DNA from: Aquipseudomonas alcaligenes MRY13-0052
Lineage (GTDB): Bacteria; Pseudomonadota; Gammaproteobacteria; Pseudomonadales; Pseudomonadaceae
NCBI GenBank assembly: GCA_000474255.1
Contig: BATO01000016.1
Coordinates: 34,329 to 98,328 of the forward strand
Direction: 5' to 3'
Length of the DNA stretch: 64,000 nt
Below are positions 8,876 to 17,340 of this stretch, in pieces. The notes under the pieces were generated by a model. That model made no database searches. It had not been told where the DNA came from and worked only from the letters and a program-made list of their open reading frames with translations. A program made the position numbers and the translations under genes. Numbering within the stretch: position 1 is the stretch's first letter; each line of letters starts with the position of its first letter.

Positions 8876-9367
8876 TCAGGCCTCACGCGGGTCCGGGTTG
8901 TCGAGCACCGAGCGGGTCTGCTCGTCGCGGAAGGCCTTCAGCGCCGCGTGGTACTGCGGGTGCTGGTGGCCGAGGATGCTGGCGGCCAGCAGGGCGGCAT
9001 TCACCGCGCCGGCCTTGCCGATGGCCAGGGTGGCGACCGGGATGCCCGCCGGCATCTGCACGATGGAAAGCAGCGAGTCGACGCCCGAGAGCATGGACGA
9101 CTGCACCGGCACGCCGAGCACCGGCAGGTGGGTCTTGGCCGCACACATGCCCGGCAGGTGGGCGGCGCCGCCGGCACCGGCGATGATCACCTGGATGCCA
9201 CGGGCCTCGGCCTCATCGGCGTACTGGAACAGCAGGTCCGGAGTGCGGTGCGCGGAAACCACCTTCACCTCGAAGGGGATGCCCAGCTTTTCCAGCATCT
9301 CGGCGGTGTGGCTGAGGGTGCTCCAATCGGATTTGGAGCCCATGATCACGCCTACCAGTGCGCTCAT
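8876..9367 (-). CDS. purE: N5-carboxyaminoimidazole ribonucleotide mutase PurE
   Basis: A 163-residue class I PurE, which moves the carboxyl group of N5-CAIR to C4, giving CAIR, the next step after PurK. Signature residues include [13 protein letters not shown] at residues 6-18, SAHRTPDLL near residue 42 and the glycine-rich [14 protein letters not shown] near residue 75. It is the first gene of purEK. A hairpin with a short T-run lies in its leader, and a TATACT -10 candidate is at 9467-9472 on the minus strand. Confidence 0.97.
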   Translation of the reverse strand: MSALVGVIMGSKSDWSTLSHTAEMLEKLGIPFEVKVVSAHRTPDLLFQYADEAEARGIQVIIAGAGGAAHLPGMCAAKTHLPVLGVPVQSSMLSGVDSLLSIVQMPAGIPVATLAIGKAGAVNAALLAASILGHQHPQYHAALKAFRDEQTRSVLDNPDPREA

Positions 9368-9389
9368 CGTCGTGCCTCATCAAGAGTCG

Positions 9390-9424
9390 AAAAACCAACA
9401 AGCCACGCATATGGCGTGGCTTGT
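9390..9424 (-). promoter_or_regulatory. Terminator-like hairpin in the purE leader
   Basis: A perfect 11-bp inverted repeat, ACAAGCCACGC (9398-9408) with GCGTGGCTTGT (9414-9424), lies 30 bp upstream of the purE start. On the purE-sense strand it is followed by TGG and five T (9390-9394). No other leftward gene lies upstream that it could terminate. It may therefore attenuate purEK transcription. Confidence 0.55.
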
Positions 9425-9600
9425 CTGCGATGTGGGCCGGCGTGCGCTGCCGGCCGAAGGCCGCGCAGTATAACGCAAAGCCCGGCCTTGCCTACCGTCC
9501 GTCCAGCGGCTTGCCAAGGCGCCCGGAAATTGCCCTGGAGCAAGGGTAGGGCGAGCGTGCGGGTGCACACTCCAGGCTCCTTTTTCAGGAGGTGCACGCC

Positions 9601-10623
9601 ATGAACCAGACCATGAAAGCCGCCGTCGTCCATGCCTTCGGCGAACCGCTGCGGATCGAAGAGGTGAAGGTGCCGCTGCCCGGCCCCGGCCAGATCCTGG
9701 TGAAGATCGAAGCCTCGGGCGTCTGCCACACCGACCTGCACGCCGCCGAAGGCGACTGGCCGGTGAAGCCCGCCCTGCCCTTCATCCCCGGCCACGAAGG
9801 CGTCGGCTACGTGGCGGCGGTGGGCGCCGGGGTCACCCGGGTCAAGGAAGGCGACCGCGTCGGCGTGCCCTGGCTGTACACCGCCTGCGGCTGCTGCGAA
9901 CACTGCCTGACCGGCTGGGAAACCCTCTGCGAGGGCCAGCAGAACACCGGCTACTCGGTGAACGGCGGCTATGCCGAGTACGTGCTCGCCGACCCCAACT
10001 ACGTGGGCGTGCTGCCGAAGAACGTCGGCTTCGCCGAGATCGCGCCGATCCTCTGCGCGGGCGTCACTGTCTATAAGGGCCTCAAGGTCACCGGCGCGCG
10101 CCCCGGCCAGTGGGTGGCCATCTCCGGTATCGGCGGCCTGGGCCATGTGGCCGTGCAGTACGCCCGCGCCATGGGCCTGCACGTGGCGGCCATCGACGTC
10201 GACGACGCCAAGCTGGAACTGGCCCGCAAGCTCGGCGCCAGCCTTACGATCAACGCCCGCAACGAGAACCCGGCCGAGGTGATCCAGCGCGACATCGGCG
10301 GCGCCCACGGCGTGCTGGTCACCGCGGTGTCCAACAGCGCCTTCGGCCAGGCCATCGGCATGGCCCGTCGCGGCGGCACCGTGGCCCTGGTGGGCCTGCC
10401 GCCGGGCGACTTCCCCACGCCGATCTTCGACGTGGTACTCAAGGCCATCAGCATCACCGGCTCCATCGTCGGCACCCGTGCGGACCTGCAGGAAGCCCTG
10501 GATTTCGCCGGCGAAGGCCTGGTGCACTCCACCTTCAGCACCGACAGCCTGGACAACATCAACGCCATCCTCGACCGCATGCGCGCCGGGCAGATCGAAG
10601 GCCGCGTGGTCCTGCAGATGTAG
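9601..10623 (+). CDS. adhP: Zinc-dependent alcohol dehydrogenase (AdhP type)
   Basis: A 340-residue medium-chain dehydrogenase/reductase that oxidises primary alcohols such as ethanol with NAD+. Catalytic zinc ligands lie in SGVCHTDLH (about residues 37-45) and PGHEGVGYV (about 62-70). The structural-zinc lobe has the four cysteines of [16 protein letters not shown]. The Rossmann motif [13 protein letters not shown] is near residue 173. The ATG at 9601 has a near-perfect AGGAGG 8 bp upstream. The neighbours purE on one side and a LysR gene plus aspA on the other match the P. aeruginosa adhA locus. Confidence 0.95.
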   Translation: MNQTMKAAVVHAFGEPLRIEEVKVPLPGPGQILVKIEASGVCHTDLHAAEGDWPVKPALPFIPGHEGVGYVAAVGAGVTRVKEGDRVGVPWLYTACGCCEHCLTGWETLCEGQQNTGYSVNGGYAEYVLADPNYVGVLPKNVGFAEIAPILCAGVTVYKGLKVTGARPGQWVAISGIGGLGHVAVQYARAMGLHVAAIDVDDAKLELARKLGASLTINARNENPAEVIQRDIGGAHGVLVTAVSNSAFGQAIGMARRGGTVALVGLPPGDFPTPIFDVVLKAISITGSIVGTRADLQEALDFAGEGLVHSTFSTDSLDNINAILDRMRAGQIEGRVVLQM

Positions 10624-10643
10624 CCCCGCCAACCGGCCCCGGC

Positions 10644-11564
10644 TCAGGCCGGGGTCGTCCCCTCGCTGCCCGCCCCGCCTTCCAGCTTGCGCCATAGCAG
10701 GCGGATCGCCGCCTTGCGCACCAGCGCGCAGCGGTACAGGCGGATTTCCAGCGGCACATGCCACTGCGACCCGCCACACACCGCCAGCTCACCCCGCGCC
10801 AGCTCCGCCTGGGCACTGAAGCGCGGCACCCAGGCCACGCCCATGCCCTGCAACGCCATGCTCTTGAGGCTGTCGGCCATGGCCGTCTCATAGACGGTGG
10901 TGGAGCGCAGCGCCCGCTGGCGCAGCAGCAGGTTCACCGAACGCCCGAGGAAGGCCCCGGCGGTGTAGGCCAGCAGCGGCACGCTCTGCCCGTTCTCCAG
11001 GCTGTAGAGCGGTTCGCCATTCGCATCCACCGCGCACACCGGCAGCATCTCGGTGCTGCCCAGGTGCATGGAGGGGAAGATTTCCGGGTCCATCTGCAGG
11101 GAGGCGTCCGGATCGTAGAAGGCCAGGATCAGGTCGCAGCTGCCCTCGCGCAGGGAATGCACGGCATCGCCGACGTTGGTGGCGATCAGGCGGCTAGCGA
11201 TGTTCAAGCCCTCGCCGCGCAGCCGCGCGATCCACTGCGGGAAGAAGCCCAGCGCCAGGGAGTGGGCGGCGGCGAACTGCAGCACCTCGCCCTGCTGGCC
11301 TTCCAGGTGGTGCAGGTGGCGCACCACCTCGCCCATCTGCTCGACCATGCTGCGCGCCGTGACCAGGAACAGCTGGCCCGACTCGGTCAGTTCGATGGGC
11401 GTGCGCGAGCGGTTCACCAGGGTCAGCCCCAGGGCCGACTCCAGGCTGCGGATGCGCCGGCTGAAGGCCGGCTGGGTGACGAAGCGCTTCTCCGCCGCCT
11501 GGGAAAAGCTGCGGGTGGCGGCCAGGGCGACGAAGTCCTCCAGCCATTTGGTTTCCAGGTTCAT
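10644..11564 (-). CDS. LysR-type regulator, HypT/YjiE-like
   Basis: A 306-residue LysR regulator. The N-terminal winged helix-turn-helix (KWLEDFVALAATRSFSQAAE, then TQPAFSRRIRSLESALG) is followed by a substrate-binding-like effector domain from about residue 90. The start METKWL-like segment, QPAFSRRIR, and AAHSLALGFFPQW resemble E. coli HypT (YjiE), a hypochlorite-responsive regulator. Whether it senses hypochlorite is not known. The ATG at 11564 has AAGGGG upstream, and a longer start at 11642 is unlikely. It sits between adhP (convergent, 20 bp) and aspA (divergent, 175 bp) and may control either. Confidence 0.88.
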   Translation of the reverse strand: MNLETKWLEDFVALAATRSFSQAAEKRFVTQPAFSRRIRSLESALGLTLVNRSRTPIELTESGQLFLVTARSMVEQMGEVVRHLHHLEGQQGEVLQFAAAHSLALGFFPQWIARLRGEGLNIASRLIATNVGDAVHSLREGSCDLILAFYDPDASLQMDPEIFPSMHLGSTEMLPVCAVDANGEPLYSLENGQSVPLLAYTAGAFLGRSVNLLLRQRALRSTTVYETAMADSLKSMALQGMGVAWVPRFSAQAELARGELAVCGGSQWHVPLEIRLYRCALVRKAAIRLLWRKLEGGAGSEGTTPA

Positions 11565-11739
11565 CTCGATCCCCTTGCCCGATTTTGGTGCACACGCTTC
11601 CCGAACGAAGCGGGTCACGGCCGGATTATGCCGTTTATGCATGACCCAGCGGATAACAGCATTGGTCGACGAACGGCTGGAAGCTTAGTCTATTGGGCAT
11701 CGCGGCACTGGCCGTGTCTTCCCTGAGATGTATTACATC

Positions 11740-13164
<1,425 letters not shown>

Positions 13165-13209
13165 CGCGACACCTGACTCACCAGGAGGGGCCCTGCCCCT
13201 TCATCCTTC

Positions 13210-13237
13210 AAGGATGGCGCCAGCCATCCTTTTTTTT
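13210..13237 (+). terminator. Rho-independent terminator of aspA
   Basis: Stem AAGGATGGC (13210-13218) with GCCATCCTT (13223-13231), a 4-nt loop, then a run of eight T (13230-13237). It begins 45 bp after the aspA stop. Confidence 0.92.
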
Positions 13238-13294
13238 CGCCTGTGGCAAAGGGGTTATCCACAAGCCCTTCACTGGCACGGAGCCTCCCGGGAC

Positions 13295-13718
13295 GTAGGG
13301 TGGATAACGCTCTTTTTATCCACCGAGCGGAGCCGATCCCAGCAACGATGCCCACTGCCCGGTAGGAGCGAATTCATTCGCGATGGAGCCGCAGCCACCC
13401 GGGGCTATCCAGCGGGCTGCAAGCCTTTTCGCGGCTGAAGCCGCTCCCACGACAAGCACCGCAAGCGCCGGTGAATCGGAGCCAACCCCAACGCCGAAAC
13501 GGTGGACCGATGGAGTGGGGTCCACCCTACATCGACCGACGCACCGTGCCCGCACGGACCCTCCCGCTGGGTAGGGTGGATAACGCTCTTCTTATCCACC
13601 AAGCGGGGCCGATCCCAGCACCTCTGCTCACCCCGTGGAATTCATTCGCGATGGAGCCGCAGCCACCTGGGGCTATCCAGCGGGCTGCAAGCCTTTCGCG
13701 GCTGAAGCCGCTCCTACA
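13295..13718. repeat. Composite palindromic repeats, families B and A, in tandem
   Basis: The region between aspA and the MocR gene holds two copies of the same composite about 276 bp apart. A family B unit (GTAGGGTGGATAACGC...TTATCCACCRAGCGG) is at 13295-13344 and 13571-13620. Each is followed by a family A unit (GAATTCATTCGCGATGG...TTCGCGGCTGAAGCCGCTCC) at 13362-13450 and 13636-13718. Another inverted pair (GGTGGACC/GGTCCACC) is at 13501-13526. The family A arm TTCGCGGCTGAAGCCGCTCC is a typical Pseudomonas REP-like sequence. I see no gene here. Confidence 0.8.
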
Positions 13719-13739
13719 AGTGCCCCCAACACCTGCCGG

Positions 13740-15206
13740 TTACAACCTCCACGCCTTGCGCAATGCCGCCAGCGCCTTGGCGATCTCCGCCTCGGGCACG
13801 GCGGCGAAGCCCAGCACCAGCCCGGCGCGGTTATCCACAGGCGGCTCCTCCCCCGGCAGCCAGTAGCTGCTCAGGCCATTCAACTCCACGCCGGCTCGTT
13901 CGGCCGCCGCGATCAACTCGCGCTCGCGGGCGAGGCTGTCGACCCGCACGCACAGGTGCAGCCCGGCTTCCACCGCCGGCATCGGCGCGCAGCCGGGGAT
14001 ATCCACAGGCCAGCCGGCCAGCAGCGCGTCGCGTCGGCTGCGGGCGGCGGCGCGCATGCGGCGGATGTGCCGCTGGAAGTGCCCGGCGGCGATGAACTCG
14101 GCCATCACCGCCTGGGTGCCGATCTCCGAATGGCGCATGTCCAGGGCGCGGCGCCGGGCGAAGGGCTCCACCAGGGCCGGCGGCAGCACCAGGTAGCCCA
14201 GGCGCAGCGCCGGGAAGGCGATCTTGCAGAAGGTGCCGACGTAGAGCACCCGGCCCTGCCGGTCCAGCGCTGCCAGGGGGGCCAGGGGCGTGCCGCTGTA
14301 GCGGTACTCGCCGTCGTAGTCGTCCTCGACTATCCAGCCGTCGTGGCGCTCGGCCCAGTCCAGCAGCTCCAGGCGCCGCGCCAGGCTCAGGGTCACCCCG
14401 GTGGGGTACTGGTGGGACGGCGTGACATAGGTGAGGCGGCAGTCCCCGGCCCGCTCCAGGGCGGCGGTATCCAGCCCATCCGCGTCCACCGGGATGCCGG
14501 CGAGCTGCGCACCGGCTACGGAGAAGGCATGGCCGGCGGCGCGGTAGCCGGGGTTCTCGATGGCCACCCGGTCCCCCGGCTCCACCAGCAGTTGCGCGCA
14601 GAGGCTGATGGCCTGCTGGGCGCCACAGGTGACGATCACCTGCGCCGGGTCGCAGTGCAGCCCCCGGCCGTTGCGCAGGTAGGCGGCGATCAGCTCGCGC
14701 AGCTGCCAGTCGCCGGCCGGGTCGCCATAGCCCAGGCGCGCTGGCGAAGGCTTGCGCCAGAAGCGCGCCGAGAGCCGCGCCCAGGTCTCGAAGGGGAACA
14801 GGTCGAAGGCCGGCACGCCCACGCGGAAGGCACGGGGTGGCCCGATCAGCGGCCGACTCAGGTGATGGGCTTGCAGGCGCTGCAGCGCCTCGCTCGTCGC
14901 GGCCTTGGCCTGCACGGCGGGCGCCGGCCTCGAGGCTGTGGATAACTCCGCCACATAGGTGCCATCGCCGATGCGGCCCTCCACGTAACCCTCGGCGTAG
15001 AGCTGGTCGAAGGCGCGGGTCACGGTATTGCGCGAGATGCCCAGCAAGGCCGCCAGGTCCCGGCTCGCCGGCAGCCGCGTGCCGCTTTGCAGGCGGCCAT
15101 CGAGAATGCGTTCGCGCAGCCCCTCGTAGAGCTGGCGGGCCAGACCCTGGCGCGCATCGAGGCGGATGCCGGAAAGATCGACGGGGAGCGGCACGGCAAT
15201 CGGCAT
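13740..15206 (-). CDS. MocR-type GntR regulator with aminotransferase domain (PdxR-like)
   Basis: A 488-residue fusion. An N-terminal GntR winged helix-turn-helix (about residues 15-80, with ALLGISRNTVTRAFDQLYAEGYV) is joined to a fold-type I aminotransferase domain (about 120-480). PLP-site features include VTCGAQQAISLCAQLL, YVTPSHQYPTG, WIVEDDYDGEYRY and the likely PLP-lysine in YVGTFCKIAFPALRLGYLV. MocR proteins typically use PLP or an amino acid as effector. It is divergent from a PaiB-like gene, with a perfect inverted repeat between them. A longer start (15374) would run into the divergent gene and is rejected. Confidence 0.9.
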   Translation of the reverse strand: MPIAVPLPVDLSGIRLDARQGLARQLYEGLRERILDGRLQSGTRLPASRDLAALLGISRNTVTRAFDQLYAEGYVEGRIGDGTYVAELSTASRPAPAVQAKAATSEALQRLQAHHLSRPLIGPPRAFRVGVPAFDLFPFETWARLSARFWRKPSPARLGYGDPAGDWQLRELIAAYLRNGRGLHCDPAQVIVTCGAQQAISLCAQLLVEPGDRVAIENPGYRAAGHAFSVAGAQLAGIPVDADGLDTAALERAGDCRLTYVTPSHQYPTGVTLSLARRLELLDWAERHDGWIVEDDYDGEYRYSGTPLAPLAALDRQGRVLYVGTFCKIAFPALRLGYLVLPPALVEPFARRRALDMRHSEIGTQAVMAEFIAAGHFQRHIRRMRAAARSRRDALLAGWPVDIPGCAPMPAVEAGLHLCVRVDSLARERELIAAAERAGVELNGLSSYWLPGEEPPVDNRAGLVLGFAAVPEAEIAKALAALRKAWRL

Positions 15207-15208
15207 GG

Positions 15209-15269
15209 ATTGGCCCCATGGAAGTCGCAGGAAATGGCTCTTACAACGGGCCAATATCCTGCCTAGGAT
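15209..15269. promoter_or_regulatory. Candidate MocR operator and paiB-side promoter
   Basis: ATTGGCCC (15209-15216) and GGGCCAAT (15248-15255) form a perfect inverted repeat with a 31-bp spacer. The second arm lies inside a likely promoter for the rightward gene, with -35 TTACAA (15241-15246), 17 bp, and -10 TAGGAT (15264-15269). The placement suggests repression or autoregulation by the divergent MocR protein. That assignment is inference. Confidence 0.5.
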
Positions 15270-15295
15270 GTTTCCATCACGCCAGGAGATTCGCC

Positions 15296-15928
15296 ATGTA
15301 CCTGCCCGCCTCCTTCCGCCAGGAAGACCTCGCCGAACTGCACCTGCAGATGCGCCAGAGCCGCCTGGCCACACTGGTCTGCCAGGGCGCCGACGGGCTG
15401 GTGGCCAGCCACCTGCCGCTGCTGCTGGAAGCCGGCGAAGGCGAGTACGGCACCCTCTATGGTCACTTCGCCAAGGCCAACCCGCAGTGGCGCGCGCTGG
15501 CCGACGGCGCCGAGGCGCTGGTGGTGTTCAACGGCCCCGACGCCTATGTCAGCCCCGCCTGGTACGCCGCCAAGGCCGAACACGGCAAGGTGGTGCCGAC
15601 CTGGAACTACATCGCCGTGCACGCCTACGGCCAGGCCGAGGTGTTCGACGACGCCGAGCGCCTGCTGCAGCTGGTCGGCCGCCTCAGCGACCAGCACGAA
15701 GCCGGGCGCCCGCAGCCCTGGGCGCTGAGCGATGCGCCGCGCGACTACATCGATGCCATGCTGCGCGCCATCGTCGGCTTCGCCCTGCCCATCCGCCGTA
15801 TCGAAGGCAAATGGAAGCTCGGCCAGAACCGCAGCCAGGCCGACCAGGCCGGCGTACGCGAAGGCCTGGCCGGCAGCGCCGACGGGCGCGACCGCGAACT
15901 GGCCCAGCGCATGGCCCCCACTCTCTGA
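15296..15928 (+). CDS. FMN-binding negative transcriptional regulator (PaiB family)
   Basis: A 210-residue PaiB-family protein with a split-barrel flavin-binding fold. The N-terminus MYLPASFRQEDLAELH, the segment SHLPLLLE..GTLYGHFAKANPQW and YVSPAWYAAKAEHGKVVPTWNY are family signatures. In Bacillus, PaiB works with the acetyltransferase PaiA, and here too GNAT genes follow directly. AGGAG lies 8 bp upstream of the ATG. It is the first gene of a three-gene operon with 21-bp and 13-bp gaps, divergent from a MocR regulator. Confidence 0.92.
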   Translation: MYLPASFRQEDLAELHLQMRQSRLATLVCQGADGLVASHLPLLLEAGEGEYGTLYGHFAKANPQWRALADGAEALVVFNGPDAYVSPAWYAAKAEHGKVVPTWNYIAVHAYGQAEVFDDAERLLQLVGRLSDQHEAGRPQPWALSDAPRDYIDAMLRAIVGFALPIRRIEGKWKLGQNRSQADQAGVREGLAGSADGRDRELAQRMAPTL

Positions 15929-15949
15929 ACCACCCTGAAAGGAAGCAGC

Positions 15950-16393
15950 ATGTCCCTCGAAATCCGCCCGGTCAGCGCCGCCGAGCACGCCGTCTGGCTG
16001 CCGCTGTGGCAGGGCTACCAGCGTTTCTACAAGACCGAGATCGCCGCCGAGACCACCGAGCAGACCTGGCAGCGCTTCCTCGACGGCACCGAACCCATGC
16101 ACGCCGCCCTCGCCTGGCAGGGCGACCGCGCCGTCGGCCTGGTGCACTTCATCTATCACCGCTCCTGCTGGACCGTGGGCGATTACTGCTACCTGCAGGA
16201 CCTCTATGTGCAGGACGGCCTGCGCGGTGCCGGCGTCGGCCGCGCGCTGATCGAGCACGTCTACGCCCAGGCCCGGGCCGCCGGCGCCTCGCGGGTGCAC
16301 TGGCTGACCCACGAGACCAACACCGACGCCATGCACCTGTATGACCGCATCGCCGATCGCTCCGGCTTCCTCCAGTACCGCAAGCTGCTCTGA
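15950..16393 (+). CDS. GNAT family N-acetyltransferase
   Basis: A 147-residue single-domain GNAT. The acetyl-CoA pyrophosphate loop is CYLQDLYVQDGLRGAGVGRALIEHV (about residues 81-105, with the R-G-x-G-V-G pattern), and the C-terminal ETNTDAMHLYDR is motif B. The acceptor is unknown. Given its place just behind a PaiB gene, a polyamine or amino-acid substrate is possible. Ribosome site GGAAG is upstream of ATG 15950, and the next gene starts 13 bp after the stop. Confidence 0.9.
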   Translation: MSLEIRPVSAAEHAVWLPLWQGYQRFYKTEIAAETTEQTWQRFLDGTEPMHAALAWQGDRAVGLVHFIYHRSCWTVGDYCYLQDLYVQDGLRGAGVGRALIEHVYAQARAAGASRVHWLTHETNTDAMHLYDRIADRSGFLQYRKLL

Positions 16394-16406
16394 CCAGGAA
16401 TATTCC

Positions 16407-17090
16407 ATGAACGACGAAACACAACTCGACTGGCAACCCGTACCCGCCCCGGCCCGTGCGCCCCTCGACGGCCGCTTCGTGCGCCTGGAACCGGTGGACG
16501 CCAGCCGCCACGGCGACGACCTCTGGCCTGCGCTGCAAAGCCCGGATGGCGACCCCCGCCTGTGGGACTACCTCGGCTATGGCCCCTTCGCCGATCGCGC
16601 GGCCTTCGATGCCTGGCTGGCAGGCAACCAGGCCAGCCGCGACCCGCAGTTCTTCACCGTGATCGACCGCGCCAGCGGCCGCGCCGTGGGCCTGCTCAGC
16701 TACCTGCGCATCGCACCCAACGACGGCTGCATCGAGATCGGCCACATCGCCTTCGGCGCCCCCATGCAGCGCTCGCCCGCCTCCACCGAGGCGGTCTACC
16801 TGCTGGCGCGCCTGGCCATGAGCGAGCTCGGCTACCGCCGCCTGGAATGGAAGTGCAACGCCCTCAACGCCCGCTCCATGCGCGCCGCCGAGCGCCTGGG
16901 CTTCACCTATGAAGGGCTGTTCCGCCAGCACATGGTGGTCAAGGGCCGTAACCGCGACACCGCCTGGTTCTCCATCATCGACAGCGAATGGCCGGCCGTG
17001 CGCGACGCCTTCGAGGGCTGGCTGGCTGTGGATAACTTTGACGCCAACGGCCAGCAAAAGCGCCGCCTCGAAGACTTCAGGAAATCCTGA
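16407..17090 (+). CDS. GNAT family N-acetyltransferase (RimJ/RimL-like)
   Basis: A 227-residue acetyltransferase of the RimJ/RimL-like branch. The N-terminal part contains DGRFVRLEPVDASRHGDDLW. The CoA-binding region is CIEIGHIAFGAPMQRSPASTEAV near residue 112, and the hallmark RRLEWKCNALNARSMRAAERLGFTYEG is near residues 150-176. Family members acetylate N-termini or small amines. It is the third gene of the paiB operon. The ATG at 16407 follows GACCAGGAA. An exact DnaA-box nonamer lies inside the gene at 17027-17035. Confidence 0.9.
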   Translation: MNDETQLDWQPVPAPARAPLDGRFVRLEPVDASRHGDDLWPALQSPDGDPRLWDYLGYGPFADRAAFDAWLAGNQASRDPQFFTVIDRASGRAVGLLSYLRIAPNDGCIEIGHIAFGAPMQRSPASTEAVYLLARLAMSELGYRRLEWKCNALNARSMRAAERLGFTYEGLFRQHMVVKGRNRDTAWFSIIDSEWPAVRDAFEGWLAVDNFDANGQQKRRLEDFRKS

Positions 17091-17104
17091 GGGCGGCCCA
17101 CGCC

Positions 17105-17203
17105 TCGTAGGATGGGTAGAGGTACGAAACCCATCATTGCGGAGTGCCCCATGACCGCATGGGTTTCGCTTCGCTCGCGGAACGCCGCCCGCCCCATCCT
17201 ACG
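17105..17203. repeat. Palindromic intergenic repeat, family C
   Basis: CGTAGGATGGGTAGAG at the left end is matched by CCCATCCTACG at the right end (17193-17203). Nested inverted segments GAAACCCAT and ATGGGTTTC lie inside. It could fold into a long hairpin after the GNAT operon, and is related to 3459-3501 and 55473-55576. Confidence 0.75.
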
Positions 17204-17340
17204 GGCCACTTATCCCCGCGAATGCGGGGCCAGTGGAATCAAAAGCTCCCTTATTCCGGTAACCCTTCTGTTACGAAACCGTAAGACTTCTTCCTTATAA
17301 ACAGCGGCCAGCCAACAAGATCATTACAAAGGTTGCCGCC

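Noticed and set aside
9425..9600. Purine riboswitch or PurR box ahead of purE
   Set aside because: No three-way junction pattern or ACGCAAACGTTTGCGT-like operator is recognisable. Only the simple hairpin was kept.
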